Source: Paenibacillus sp. USDA918EY
Lineage (GTDB): Bacteria > Bacillota > Bacilli > Paenibacillales > Paenibacillaceae
Length of the DNA: 64,000 nucleotides
Direction of reading: 5' to 3'
NCBI RefSeq assembly: GCF_009870825.1
Contig: NZ_WTWY01000003.1
Span: 372,001-436,000, forward strand
Below are positions 37,404 to 46,600 of this stretch, piece after piece (within the stretch, counting starts at the first letter, position 1; each line of letters opens with the position of its first letter). Both the position numbers and the translations under genes were made by a program. A model generated the notes under the pieces. The model did not search any database, had not been told where the DNA came from, and saw only the letters and a program-made list of their open reading frames with translations.

Positions 37404-38285
37404 TTAACCTTTCACCGAACCGGCGGCGATGCCTTCCACGATCCGATCGCTCAGGAACAGGAACATGACCAGGATCGGCAAAATGCTGATCATCAGCGTC
37501 GCCCCGATCGAACCCCAGTCGGTCGTGTACTGGCCGATAAAGTTTTGCACCCCGACCGTCAGCGTCTTGTACGAATCCGAGCTGATAAACGTATTGACGA
37601 AAATAAATTCATTCCAATTGTAAATCATGTTGATAATGCCCGTTGTGGCGATAACCGAGCTGGTCATCGGCAGCACGATCCGGAAAAACAAGCGGTTGAC
37701 GGAGCAGCCGTCCATCACCCCCGCCTCCTCCACCTCCCTCGGCAGCGCGTAATAAAAGCCGAGCATAATCATGATCGTGATCGGCATGTTAAACGCCACA
37801 TAGGACAAAATCAGCGACAGCGGATTGTTCGTCAGCCCGGCCTTGTTGAACATGCTGAACAGCGGGATCAGCGTCGAATGGACGGGAATCATCATCGCCA
37901 CCATAAACAGGCCGAGCACAAGGGAGCTTCCCTTCCATCTCATCCTCGTCATGGCGAACGTCGCCAGGCTTCCCAGCATGATCGTCAGCGCCGACGCGGC
38001 GATCGTGATCCAGACGCTGTTCAGAAAATATACGCTGATGTTGCCCGCGCTCCATACCTTTTCGTAGTTCTCCCAGCGGAAATGGGTCGGGAGCGAAAGC
38101 GGCGGCAGGTTGAACACTTCCTGGTTGTTTTTCAATGAGAAAAAAAACAGCCAGACGAGCGGCAGCAGCTGCAGGGCGGCAACGGCCGTCAAAACGATGT
38201 ACAGGACGCCGTTACCGATTTTTTTGCCCGTCTTGGACTTCGGCGACATCTGCCGGGCAGGCGGCAACAAAGCTTCGGACGTCAT
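37404..38285 (-). CDS. Carbohydrate ABC transporter permease, MalG type
   Basis: A 293-residue membrane protein with about six helices and the EAA loop (EVEEAGVMDGCSVNRLFFRIVLPMTSS), ending EGIAAGSVKG. It is the last gene of a leftward binding protein-MalF-MalG set placed between the beta-xylosidase and a YesM/YesN pair. GGAGGG precedes the ATG. Confidence 0.9.
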   Translation of the reverse strand: MTSEALLPPARQMSPKSKTGKKIGNGVLYIVLTAVAALQLLPLVWLFFFSLKNNQEVFNLPPLSLPTHFRWENYEKVWSAGNISVYFLNSVWITIAASALTIMLGSLATFAMTRMRWKGSSLVLGLFMVAMMIPVHSTLIPLFSMFNKAGLTNNPLSLILSYVAFNMPITIMIMLGFYYALPREVEEAGVMDGCSVNRLFFRIVLPMTSSVIATTGIINMIYNWNEFIFVNTFISSDSYKTLTVGVQNFIGQYTTDWGSIGATLMISILPILVMFLFLSDRIVEGIAAGSVKG

Positions 38286-38298
38286 ATAGCGGCCCTCC

Positions 38299-39180
38299 TT
38301 AAGAATATTGGATCGTATCTTTTGTGGCGGTGAGCTTTCGGATGACCCAGGTCACGATGAGGCAGATCACCAGCAGGAAAAAGCCGATCGCGCTGCCGTA
38401 ACCGAAATCGTAAGCCCGGAACGCCGTATGATACATGTAGGACGCCATCACTTCGCTGGAGCCGTTTGGCCCGCCGTCGGTCATGACGTAGATCAGGTCG
38501 AAATATTTCAAGGAACCGACCGCCGCCAGCACGATCGTCACCTTGATGACTTCCATCGCAAGCGGCAGCTTGATTCTCCAGGCAATCTGCCAGGAGTTCG
38601 CCCCGTCGATTTTCGCCGCTTCCTCGAGCGAGGACGGGATGTTTTTGAGCGCGGCGTAATAGATCAAAATATAGAAACCCGCATACTGCCACAAAATCGG
38701 AACGAAGAGGGCGAACAACACCAGCTTCGGCTCCGACAGCCATGCAGGGGGATTGGCGAAACCAAGCGATTCCAGCACGCTGTTCACGATGCCGTTCGAC
38801 GGGTGGTAAATCCGCAGCCACAGCTGGGCAATGGCGACCGAGGACAGCAGCATCGGAATCAAATAAATTTTCCGGAACAGATTCGCGCCTTTGATCCGGG
38901 TTGCAAGCACCATCGCAATCGCCAGGTAAATGAGCAAGCTTGCGCAGGAAAAAACGGCAAGCAGCAGGGAATGCCAGGCGCTGTTCCAGAAGGTCCGGTC
39001 CGAAAGCAAAGCCGCGTAATTATCGAGCCCGATAAACTTCATCTTGCCGATCCCGTTCCACTGGTTTAATCCATAATAAGCGGTCAGCACGATCGGAATA
39101 TAAACGATAGCCAGAATAAGCAGCAGCGCAGGCAGAACGTACAGGGCAATCATTTTTTTGTTGGACATCACTTTGTCCAT
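38299..39180 (-). CDS. Carbohydrate ABC transporter permease, MalF type
   Basis: A 293-residue membrane protein and partner of the MalG-type permease 13 bases downstream. It has about six helices and an EAA loop (SLEEAAKIDGANSWQIAWRIKLPLA). GGAGTGGGAG precedes the ATG at 39180. By position it probably belongs to a xylo-oligosaccharide importer, but no residue tells the substrate. Confidence 0.9.
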   Translation of the reverse strand: MDKVMSNKKMIALYVLPALLLILAIVYIPIVLTAYYGLNQWNGIGKMKFIGLDNYAALLSDRTFWNSAWHSLLLAVFSCASLLIYLAIAMVLATRIKGANLFRKIYLIPMLLSSVAIAQLWLRIYHPSNGIVNSVLESLGFANPPAWLSEPKLVLFALFVPILWQYAGFYILIYYAALKNIPSSLEEAAKIDGANSWQIAWRIKLPLAMEVIKVTIVLAAVGSLKYFDLIYVMTDGGPNGSSEVMASYMYHTAFRAYDFGYGSAIGFFLLVICLIVTWVIRKLTATKDTIQYS

Positions 39181-39282
39181 CGTCTCCCACTCCTTTCATG
39201 ATCAAGGCTTCCGGGAAAAACTTATCCGGCCTGGCGGCCGGATAAAGTGCATTTCTGCGTTTTCCCGTCTTTTCAGATCTCG

Positions 39283-40608
39283 TCAGTTGCCCTTCGCAAT
39301 CGCCTTGTCATGCTCTTCCGAGAATTGTTCAGGGGAGACGGCTTTGCCGAACAGCGCCTGAATATTGTTCAGATGCGTCTCGGCCGCGTTCGCCGGCATC
39401 TGTACATCGGCAAACAGGGTGATGCTGCTCGCTTTGTTCATTTCGTTAAAGAGGTCAATGTACAATTGCGGCAAATCGAGGGAAGACGTATCCACCTTGG
39501 TCGCCGGAATGACGCCCGCGCCGGTGACCGATTGCTCGCCCCATTTTTTCACGAAATACTCGACGAACGCTTTTGCTTCCTCTTTCACTTCGGAATTTTG
39601 GGACACGAACAAACCAACGCCCGGTCCGCCTACCCAGCTGTCGATATTGCCTTTGCCGCCTTCCACCGTCGGGAATTTGAAGAAGCCGACGTTGTCGCGG
39701 AATTCTTTCGGAATGTCTTCATTGGTCGTATAGTTCGGCAGCTCCCACGTGCCCATCAAGTACATGGCCGCTTTGCCGTTCAAAAATTCGGATTTGCCTT
39801 CCTCGTTGGACAATCCGTTAAAGCCCTTGATAAACGCGTTGCTGTCCACCAGCGACTGCACTTCTTTCGCGGCCTGCACCAGGCCGGGATCCTTGAACGA
39901 GCCGGAACCTGCGATCGCGTCCGCAAGCGTTTTTTGTCCGGCGATGCGGTCGGCCAGGTACATGTACCAGAGCGAACCGGTCCAGCGGTCTTTGTTGCCG
40001 AGGGCGATCGGAGCGATGCCGTTGTCGGAAAGCGTTTTCGATAGCGCCTTAAATTGTTCGTAGGTTTGCGGGACTTCGAGGTTGTATTTCTTGAAAATCG
40101 CTTTGTTGTAATAAATCGGCGCAATGTTGAACTCGAGCGGAAGCGCGTACGTTTTTCCGTCGATGGCGTAAGCTTCGGTCGTGCCGGCCACGAATTTATC
40201 CTTCAGCTCGCCGCCCAGTAGGTCGTCCAGCGGAGCAAACAGGTTGCCTTCCACGTATGGCTTCAGGAAACCGGCCGCCCAGGTGACGCCGACGTCCGGC
40301 AGCTCGTTGGAAGCGGACAGCACCTTCAGCTTGTTTTTGTACTGCTCGTTGTCGAGAACTTCCTGCTTGATCGTGACGTTCGGATGCTCTTTTTGATAGT
40401 CGCCAATAATTTGGTTCACGATTTTGTTTTGCCCGGCGGATACGCCTTCAGGCCATAAATGCATAAACTTGATCGTTACTTTTTCGCCGGCTTTGTCGCC
40501 GCCTTCGGACGGGGATGCGCTTGAACCTCCATCCTTTTGGCCGCAGCCGGCCGCAAACAACGCCACGCACAGCGTCAACAGCAGAACGCCCCATTTTTTA
40601 CCGAACAT
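39283..40608 (-). CDS. Sugar ABC transporter substrate-binding lipoprotein
   Basis: A 441-residue lipoprotein with a signal peptide and lipobox FAAGC (cysteine 22), a Gly/Ser-rich tether and a family 1 solute-binding fold (LPLEFNIAPIYYNKAIFKKYNLEVP, then MGTWELPNY). It is first in its operon and lies beside a two-component pair and beta-xylosidase, so uptake of xylose-containing oligosaccharides is the likely role. A cre-like site lies 37 bases upstream of the start, which would repress it on preferred sugars. Confidence 0.9.
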   Translation of the reverse strand: MFGKKWGVLLLTLCVALFAAGCGQKDGGSSASPSEGGDKAGEKVTIKFMHLWPEGVSAGQNKIVNQIIGDYQKEHPNVTIKQEVLDNEQYKNKLKVLSASNELPDVGVTWAAGFLKPYVEGNLFAPLDDLLGGELKDKFVAGTTEAYAIDGKTYALPLEFNIAPIYYNKAIFKKYNLEVPQTYEQFKALSKTLSDNGIAPIALGNKDRWTGSLWYMYLADRIAGQKTLADAIAGSGSFKDPGLVQAAKEVQSLVDSNAFIKGFNGLSNEEGKSEFLNGKAAMYLMGTWELPNYTTNEDIPKEFRDNVGFFKFPTVEGGKGNIDSWVGGPGVGLFVSQNSEVKEEAKAFVEYFVKKWGEQSVTGAGVIPATKVDTSSLDLPQLYIDLFNEMNKASSITLFADVQMPANAAETHLNNIQALFGKAVSPEQFSEEHDKAIAKGN

Positions 40609-40644
40609 CTTTCACAGCCCCTTTTCTCATTATCTGCATCGGGT

Positions 40645-40658
40645 TGCAACCGCTTACC
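40645..40658. promoter_or_regulatory. Possible cre site before the sugar-binding protein gene
   Basis: TGCAACCGCTTACC differs from the cre consensus mainly at the third base and the last A. Its position, 37 bases before the start codon, suits roadblock or promoter repression by CcpA. Confidence 0.4.
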
Positions 40659-40719
40659 TAAAGTGTATCAGCGTGTCGGCTAAGCCGTAAGGTCAGAGAG
40701 ATTGGGACTCATACCACTT

Positions 40720-41508
40720 TTATTGGATTTTCGCGTCCTGATCCAGCCACTGCTGACGATATTGCCCCGGGCTCACGCCTTCCAGGTCCCGGAATACCTT
40801 CACGAAATATTTGGGCGTCTGATATCCGGCATGCTCCGCCACTTCGGCGATGGAAAGCCGCGTGCCGGTCAGCAGCTCCTTCGCCCGCTGCACTCTCCTT
40901 CTCGTGACGTAGTCGCTGAACGTAAGGCCCGTCTGCTCCTTGAAATGAACGCTGAAATAACTGGCATTCATGTGCAGATGTTCGGCCGTTTCGCGCAGGG
41001 ATACCGACTCCGCCAAATGCTCGTCGATATAGAGCAGCGCTTTTTGAACCTGAGGGCTATAAACCTTCTCTTCCCGAACCGTTTCCAGCAGCTTCGGATC
41101 CACCAGCTTCTGCATCCGTTCGATCTTATCGTTCAACTGCTCCCGCTGCAGCGCCGTTTCCACCGCCTGTACCAGCTTCGTTTTGTCCAGCGGCTTCAGC
41201 AAATAATCGACGACCCCGAATTTTAGCGCCGTGCGCGCGTATTCAAAGTCGGAATGGCCCGAAATAATAATGACGACCGGAGGATGGGGCATGCGGCCGA
41301 TCCGTTCCACCAGTTCAAGCCCGTTGATCTCCGGCATCCGGATATCGGTCACCAGCAGGCTCGCTTCATGGCTCTCCAGCCAAGACAGCGCCTCCCCGCC
41401 GCTCGCGGCGATTTCGATCCGGTAACGACCCGAAGACCACATCTCCAACGTTTTGCGTATGCCTTCCCTTGTCCGCGGCTCATCGTCTACAACAAGAATG
41501 TTTTTCAT
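40720..41508 (-). CDS. YesN-type response regulator (receiver + AraC HTH)
   Basis: A 262-residue response regulator. The receiver domain (residues 1-120) has the acidic pair DDE near residues 8-10, phospho-acceptor Asp in VTDIRMPEING and the conserved Lys in LLKPLD. The AraC domain covers about 160-258 (LRETAEHLHMNASYFSVHF, then VAEHAGYQTPKYFVKVF). It is shorter than most YesN proteins, with almost no spacer between the domains. The ATG overlaps the stop of the kinase gene (ATGA), so the pair is translationally coupled. Likely target: the adjacent sugar importer. Confidence 0.92.
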   Translation of the reverse strand: MKNILVVDDEPRTREGIRKTLEMWSSGRYRIEIAASGGEALSWLESHEASLLVTDIRMPEINGLELVERIGRMPHPPVVIIISGHSDFEYARTALKFGVVDYLLKPLDKTKLVQAVETALQREQLNDKIERMQKLVDPKLLETVREEKVYSPQVQKALLYIDEHLAESVSLRETAEHLHMNASYFSVHFKEQTGLTFSDYVTRRRVQRAKELLTGTRLSIAEVAEHAGYQTPKYFVKVFRDLEGVSPGQYRQQWLDQDAKIQ

Positions 41509-43259
41509 TGGGATCTCCCCTTTCCGTCATCAGGTATTTCCAAGGAAACGACCGTGCCTTTCCCTTCCTGGCTGCAAATGACAAGTCCTTCCGCTTTATC
41601 CGCATAATACAGCCGGAGGCGCCGCTCCACGTTAACGATGCCGACGCCTTTCCCTTTGGAGGAACTCATGTAGCCTTCGCGCATCGCTTCGTAAATCGAG
41701 GATATTTTCTCGGGGGACATACCCGGGCCGTCATCCGTTACGGTGATCCGCGTGTACCCAGCCCGCTCCGACGGCTGTACCTGCAGCACGACCATGCCCG
41801 GACCGGTGCGCTGTTCCACGCCGTGCAGAATGGCGTTTTCGACGAGCGGCTGAATGAGCAGCTTCGGCAGCGGAACGTAGCGGCAGTCCTCATCGGCTTC
41901 AATGCGCCAAGATAGCCGGTCAAGCATGCGCATTTTCATGATCGTCAAATACCTGCCCGCATGATCGAGCTCATCCCCGATCGTCACCCATTCCTCGTCG
42001 TCGGACCGGTTAATGACATACCGGAACAAGCCGGACATGGCTACGACGATTTGGGCCAGCTCTTCCTCGCCTTGCTCCTCCAGCGCCCAATAGAACGCTT
42101 CCAACGTATTGAACAAAAAATGGGGATTGATTTGCGCCTGCAGCGCTTTCAATTCCGTCCGGCTTTGAATAATTTCTTTCTGGTACACGACCTCGATCAG
42201 CTCGTTGAGGGAATCCACCATCTGGTTATACGTATTGTTCAGCTCCTGCAGCTCCATCGTGGAGGAGGCGATCGTATTGCGCTTCAAATTGCCGAACCTC
42301 GACCCCCGCATCGCCTTGATCAGATTCAGAATCGGCCGGGTAATCATCGTCGACAGCGTGAAGCTTAAAATCAGGAAAAGCATCGCCCCGGCAAGGCCGG
42401 ACACGATAATGACCGTGCGCAGCACCGAAATGCCTTCGGTCGTATAATTGACGGGCGTCAAAATGACGAGGTCCCAGCCGGTCTTTTTGGACTGCCTTTC
42501 GACGGCGATATAGGCTTTGCCCCCCAGTTCAATCGTCTCCCCGTCATGATGGAGCACCTGCTTGGAAAGGATGGCCGGTCCGAAGCTTGAAAATATTTTT
42601 CTGCCTGCTTCGTCGAACAACCCCATCGTCTCCTGGGTTTCCGTGGCGGAGCGGATATCCGAAAGCGCAAAATAACTTTTGTCGATCCGGACAAGCACAT
42701 ATCCGCCATGGGCGAAAGACTGGTCCATCAGCCTGACCTGCCGGATGGCGACAACCGTATCGGGATCCAGCGGATCGAGGCCGAGCCAGACCAGCTTGCC
42801 CCCGTTTTGGTTCACCCTTTGAATCCACGTGCCCGATACGCGGTCGGTCAATTCAAGATCGTACAAAGGCACAAGGCTCCGATAGTCCGTCGTATAGAGC
42901 TCCAGGGACCGGATGCCCGTCGTGTAAGCCTCGTATTTGCGCACCTCCTGCTGCAGCGATTGGCGCATGGCGAAGCTGACCCGCTCCCCGAGCACCTCCC
43001 TGCCCAGCAGCGACTGGATCGTCGCATCGGTCGCCACCTGCGTCGTCAGCATGTCGATCTGCTGCAGCAGCGCGTCCAGCTGCCCGGCGGCCTGCACCGC
43101 GGTCTGCTGAATATGCTTCTGGGCGTTGTTGCGCAGCAGCACCGAAACCCGATCGAACATAAAAAATCCGACAAGCGCCAAAATGATGCACATGACCAGC
43201 ATGAATCCAAGAAAGATTTGGTTGCGCAGCGTGTTCCTTTTCCCCAAATGAATCAACAA
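41505..43259 (-). CDS. YesM-type sensor histidine kinase
   Basis: A 584-residue membrane kinase. It has a helix near residues 13-34, an extracytoplasmic sensor (about 35-285), a second helix near 288-310, a HAMP region, a His_kinase domain with NPHFLFNTLEAFYWAL (phospho-acceptor His near residue 380), and an ATPase domain (GDELDHAGRYL..., DDGPGMSPE, GKGVGIVNVERRL). I choose the TTG at 43259 because AAGGGGGAG lies seven bases before it; an in-frame ATG at 43298 has no ribosome site. It pairs with the downstream response regulator. Confidence 0.88.
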   Translation of the reverse strand: MLIHLGKRNTLRNQIFLGFMLVMCIILALVGFFMFDRVSVLLRNNAQKHIQQTAVQAAGQLDALLQQIDMLTTQVATDATIQSLLGREVLGERVSFAMRQSLQQEVRKYEAYTTGIRSLELYTTDYRSLVPLYDLELTDRVSGTWIQRVNQNGGKLVWLGLDPLDPDTVVAIRQVRLMDQSFAHGGYVLVRIDKSYFALSDIRSATETQETMGLFDEAGRKIFSSFGPAILSKQVLHHDGETIELGGKAYIAVERQSKKTGWDLVILTPVNYTTEGISVLRTVIIVSGLAGAMLFLILSFTLSTMITRPILNLIKAMRGSRFGNLKRNTIASSTMELQELNNTYNQMVDSLNELIEVVYQKEIIQSRTELKALQAQINPHFLFNTLEAFYWALEEQGEEELAQIVVAMSGLFRYVINRSDDEEWVTIGDELDHAGRYLTIMKMRMLDRLSWRIEADEDCRYVPLPKLLIQPLVENAILHGVEQRTGPGMVVLQVQPSERAGYTRITVTDDGPGMSPEKISSIYEAMREGYMSSSKGKGVGIVNVERRLRLYYADKAEGLVICSQEGKGTVVSLEIPDDGKGRSQ

Positions 43260-43435
43260 CTGACTTCTCCCCCTTGAAGATCCCGTGTCTGCCTGCATTG
43301 TACACCAAAAATGCGCCGGATGACGAGTCCGTGATCCCGGGCCGCGCGGCGAAGCGGCACCGCTATATGCGCTCCCGGACAACCGGCATTTGGCTTGCAG
43401 GGCGTTCTGCTTCGAACGGCCATCCCAAACCAATG

Positions 43436-43462
43436 GAAAAAGCGCTCCACGAAAGAGCGCTT
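43436..43462 (-). terminator. Intrinsic terminator of the xylanase operon
   Basis: On the minus strand AAGCGCTC and GAGCGCTT pair around a seven-base loop, followed by TTT. It lies about 90 bases after the xylanase stop and before the next kinase gene. Confidence 0.7.
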
Positions 43463-43548
43463 CTCCCATCTGCTTTTTATCATCCCTTCGGGCCCTCCCC
43501 TGCTGCCGCCGGGACCACCGGCCAATTTCAGTGGCGAAGCGCTGGAAT

Positions 43549-44562
43549 TTACATTTCCGCAAGTTGCGCCACGCGGTAATAGGCCGATTTCGGAAGATGC
43601 CGTTCATCGAATAGGAACGGCCAATTTTTCCTGCCGCGCACCGGAAAATCGTCCAGCCACGTATAGTCGTCCGCCGCGCCCCAGAACGTCACGGAACTGA
43701 CCGTCCCGCGGTATTCCTTGAGCAGCCGGAACACCGCTTCGTACACCTCGGCCTGCCTTTCCAGCATGCCGGGTTCGGGTTCGAGCAGGTCCGTCCGCCG
43801 GTCGTCAAAACGGAAAACCGAGACGTCCAGCTCCGTCAGCTGCAGCTCCAGCCCCAAGGAAGCATACTTCTCGATCGCCGCGCGGATATCGTCAAGCGAC
43901 GGGTCGAAAATGTTCCAGTGCGCCTGCAGGCCGATGCCGTGGATCGGAACGCCCTGATCCAGCAGCGACTTGACCAAGGCGTAGATTTTGTCGCGTTTAT
44001 GCGGATGGGATTCATTATAGTCGTTGTAGAACAACCGGGCGGTTGGATCTGCTTCATGCGCAAATTCGAACGCCTTGGCGATAAAGTCGGGACCCGCGAT
44101 CTCCAGCCACTTCGACGGCCGGAGCAGTTCGTCGCCCTCGTCGGCGACCGCTTCATTCACGACATCCCAGGCATAAATATCATCCTTGTACCGTCCGACA
44201 ACGGTTTCAATATGGGAGCGAAGCCGCTCCAGCAGCACCCCCTTGCCGACGGGGCGTCCGTCCGCCTCCTGAAACAGCCAGTCGCTGGTTTGGTTATGCC
44301 ACACCAGCGTATGTCCCCGCACAGCCATGCCGTGCCGGCGCGCAAAATCGACGATTGTGTCGGACTCGCCAAAGGCGTAAACGTCCTCCGACGGATGAAT
44401 ATTCTCGAATTTCATCTCGTTTTCGGCCGTCAAGCTGTTAAAATGCCGCGTCAGCAGGTTCTCTTGCGTCCGAATCGTGCCGGAGCTGACCGCCGCGCCG
44501 ATCTTGAAGCCGTCCGCAAACACGTCTTTTAACGCAGCCTCGGCCGTCTTTGGTTGATTCAT
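43549..44562 (-). CDS. xynA: Intracellular GH10 endo-1,4-beta-xylanase
   Basis: A 337-residue GH10 barrel without signal peptide or binding modules. Acid/base E137 lies in WDVVNEAVAD and nucleophile E244 in LQLTELDVSV; LTAENEMK and HTLVWHNQ are also family motifs. It would cut imported xylo-oligosaccharides or aldouronates inside the cell, like XynA2 in the aldouronate operon described for Paenibacillus sp. JDR-2. It is the last gene of a leftward operon, 26 bases after the LplC-type permease. Confidence 0.95.
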   Translation of the reverse strand: MNQPKTAEAALKDVFADGFKIGAAVSSGTIRTQENLLTRHFNSLTAENEMKFENIHPSEDVYAFGESDTIVDFARRHGMAVRGHTLVWHNQTSDWLFQEADGRPVGKGVLLERLRSHIETVVGRYKDDIYAWDVVNEAVADEGDELLRPSKWLEIAGPDFIAKAFEFAHEADPTARLFYNDYNESHPHKRDKIYALVKSLLDQGVPIHGIGLQAHWNIFDPSLDDIRAAIEKYASLGLELQLTELDVSVFRFDDRRTDLLEPEPGMLERQAEVYEAVFRLLKEYRGTVSSVTFWGAADDYTWLDDFPVRGRKNWPFLFDERHLPKSAYYRVAQLAEM

Positions 44563-44588
44563 GAACTTTCCCCCCTTACACCCATCGC

Positions 44589-45548
44589 TTATTCTTTCAC
44601 GCTTCCCACATTCAGTCCGACGACGAAATATTTTTGCATAAACGGATAGACGAGCAATATCGGCACGGAAGCCACGATCGTAACCGCGGCGCGGATCGAC
44701 AGCGGCGTCACCATCGAAACGGCCGCTTCCTGCGTCATGCCTGCGCCGTTGGCCACCGCCGGGTTGCTGTTGGCGTTCATGCTGGAAGACAGCAGCTTCA
44801 TCAGCTCGTATTGCAGCGTGCTGAGCTCTTGCCGCGACGACGTGAACAGGAAGGCGTCAAACCAGGAGTTCCACGCGCCTACGGCGACAAACAGCGCGAT
44901 GGTGGCGAGCACCGGCTTGCAAAGCGGAAAAATAATCCGCCAAAAAATTTTGAATTCCCCCGCCCCGTCGATTTTCGCCGACTCCACCAAGCTTTCCGGG
45001 ATCGTGCCGATATACGTCCGGATAACGATCATATTAAACGCGCTGATCATCGACGGAACGACGTAGACCCAGAACGTGTTGATCAGATGCAGGTCCTTCA
45101 TCAGGAAATATCCCGGAATCAAACCGGCGTTAAAATACATCGTCAGCACAAAAATGAGCGTGATCGGCTTGCGGAATACATATTCCCTTCGGCTGAGCGT
45201 ATAGGCGAGCATCGTCGTCAAGAAGATGTTCAGCACGGTGGAAAGCACCGTCCTCGCCACCGAGATCAGGAAAGCGTCGTAAATCGTTCCCGAGGCGAAA
45301 ACCGCCTTGTAGTTTTGCAGCGTAAACTGCCGCGGCCACAAGTAAAGTCCGCCGCGAATCGTATCGTTCCCCGCATTAAACGAAACGACGATCGTGTTCA
45401 GGAAAGGATACAGCGTCACCACGACAAGCGCAATCATGAACAGCGCATTGAATGTATGAAAAAGGATCGGCTCGGTCCGGCTTTTTCCGTTCCGTTTATA
45501 GATTGCAGCAGCCGGCGCCGCCCCCGGGGTGATGGTTTGGTTTCCCAT
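44589..45548 (-). CDS. Carbohydrate ABC transporter permease, LplC/YtcP type
   Basis: A 319-residue membrane protein with about six helices, an EAA loop (SLVESAKIDGAGEFKIFWRIIFPLCKP) and the C-terminus FVVGLNVGSVKE. The ATG at 45548 begins two bases after the stop of the partner permease; AGAGAGG lies 11 bases upstream, and the longer open frame is rejected because it would overlap the partner. It is the second permease of the importer linked to the intracellular xylanase. Confidence 0.9.
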   Translation of the reverse strand: MGNQTITPGAAPAAAIYKRNGKSRTEPILFHTFNALFMIALVVVTLYPFLNTIVVSFNAGNDTIRGGLYLWPRQFTLQNYKAVFASGTIYDAFLISVARTVLSTVLNIFLTTMLAYTLSRREYVFRKPITLIFVLTMYFNAGLIPGYFLMKDLHLINTFWVYVVPSMISAFNMIVIRTYIGTIPESLVESAKIDGAGEFKIFWRIIFPLCKPVLATIALFVAVGAWNSWFDAFLFTSSRQELSTLQYELMKLLSSSMNANSNPAVANGAGMTQEAAVSMVTPLSIRAAVTIVASVPILLVYPFMQKYFVVGLNVGSVKE

Positions 45549-45550
45549 GT

Positions 45551-46519
45551 CTATAACAGCCTCTCTTCCCCTAGTCGTTTGGCAATCCAGTTGGCGAACA
45601 GCAGCATCGTGACGCTGACGACGGTTTTGAATATGCCGCCGGCCGTCGCCAACGAATAGTTGCCTTGGGCAATCCCGTATTTCAGCACAAAGATGTCGAT
45701 CGTTTCCGCCCAATCGACGACAAGCCCGTTGCCCAGCAAATACTGCACCTCAAAACCCGCTTCCAGGATGTGGCCGATCGACATGATCAATAAAATGACG
45801 ATGGTCGGCTTGATGCCCGGAAGCGTGACGTGGAACATTTTCTTGTACCGGCTGGCCCCGTCGATTTCGGCGGCTTCGTACAGCGCCGGATCGATGGAGG
45901 ACATGGCGGCCAAATAAATGATCGTGTTCCAGCCGACTTCCTTCCAGACGTGGGAAGCGCCGACGACGCCCCAAAAATAATGGCCTTCGCTAAGCCACAG
46001 GATCGGCTCCTTAATCAAATGAAGCTTCATCAAAATGTCGTTGACGATGCCGTCCGAAGCCAAGGTTGTCGCCACGATGCCGGTGACGATGACCCAGGAC
46101 AGAAAATGCGGCAAATAGGAAATGGTCTGTACCGCCCGTTTCCAAAATACTTTTTTGATTTCGTTCAGCAAAAGCGCCAAAACAATCGCCGTCACAAACC
46201 CCAATACCAGATTGATGACGCTCATGGCGAGCGTATTGCGCAATACGCGCAAAAAATTGTCGTCCAGAAACAAAAACTTGAAATGCTTGAATCCCACCCA
46301 TTTTTGATCCGCAAAATCGAGGGCCGGCTTGTAATCCTGGAAAGCCATCGTCCAGCCCCAGATCGGCACGTAAGAAAACAAGATGATATACGCCAGCAAA
46401 GGGACCGACATCCAGATCAACTGCCGCTGGTTTTTGATCAAGGACCAGGTCACCGGCTGCCTTCTCCCTTTTTTCGGCTTGCGGACGAAAGGCTTTTTCG
46501 TTAAGGTCTCTTCCATCAT
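45551..46519 (-). CDS. Carbohydrate ABC transporter permease, LplB type
   Basis: A 322-residue membrane protein, first permease of this importer, with a basic N-terminal tail (KPKKGRRQP), about six helices and an EAA loop (YEAAEIDGASRYKKMFHVTLPGIKP). GGGGAG precedes two consecutive ATG codons. Gene order binding protein, LplB, LplC, xylanase matches aldouronate importers of Paenibacillus. Confidence 0.9.
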   Translation of the reverse strand: MMEETLTKKPFVRKPKKGRRQPVTWSLIKNQRQLIWMSVPLLAYIILFSYVPIWGWTMAFQDYKPALDFADQKWVGFKHFKFLFLDDNFLRVLRNTLAMSVINLVLGFVTAIVLALLLNEIKKVFWKRAVQTISYLPHFLSWVIVTGIVATTLASDGIVNDILMKLHLIKEPILWLSEGHYFWGVVGASHVWKEVGWNTIIYLAAMSSIDPALYEAAEIDGASRYKKMFHVTLPGIKPTIVILLIMSIGHILEAGFEVQYLLGNGLVVDWAETIDIFVLKYGIAQGNYSLATAGGIFKTVVSVTMLLFANWIAKRLGEERLL

Positions 46520-46600
46520 TTTTTCTCCCCACCGAGCCTTGGATTTAAGAAAGCGGAAGGCCGCATTGGCGCCTCCCGCCTCCCGCTAGCTTCTGATGCC

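Noticed and set aside
43260..43607. Longer N-terminus for the YesM kinase ending at 41505
   Set aside because: The added residues look like translated non-coding DNA and lack a ribosome site, while AAGGGGGAG sits before the TTG at 43259.
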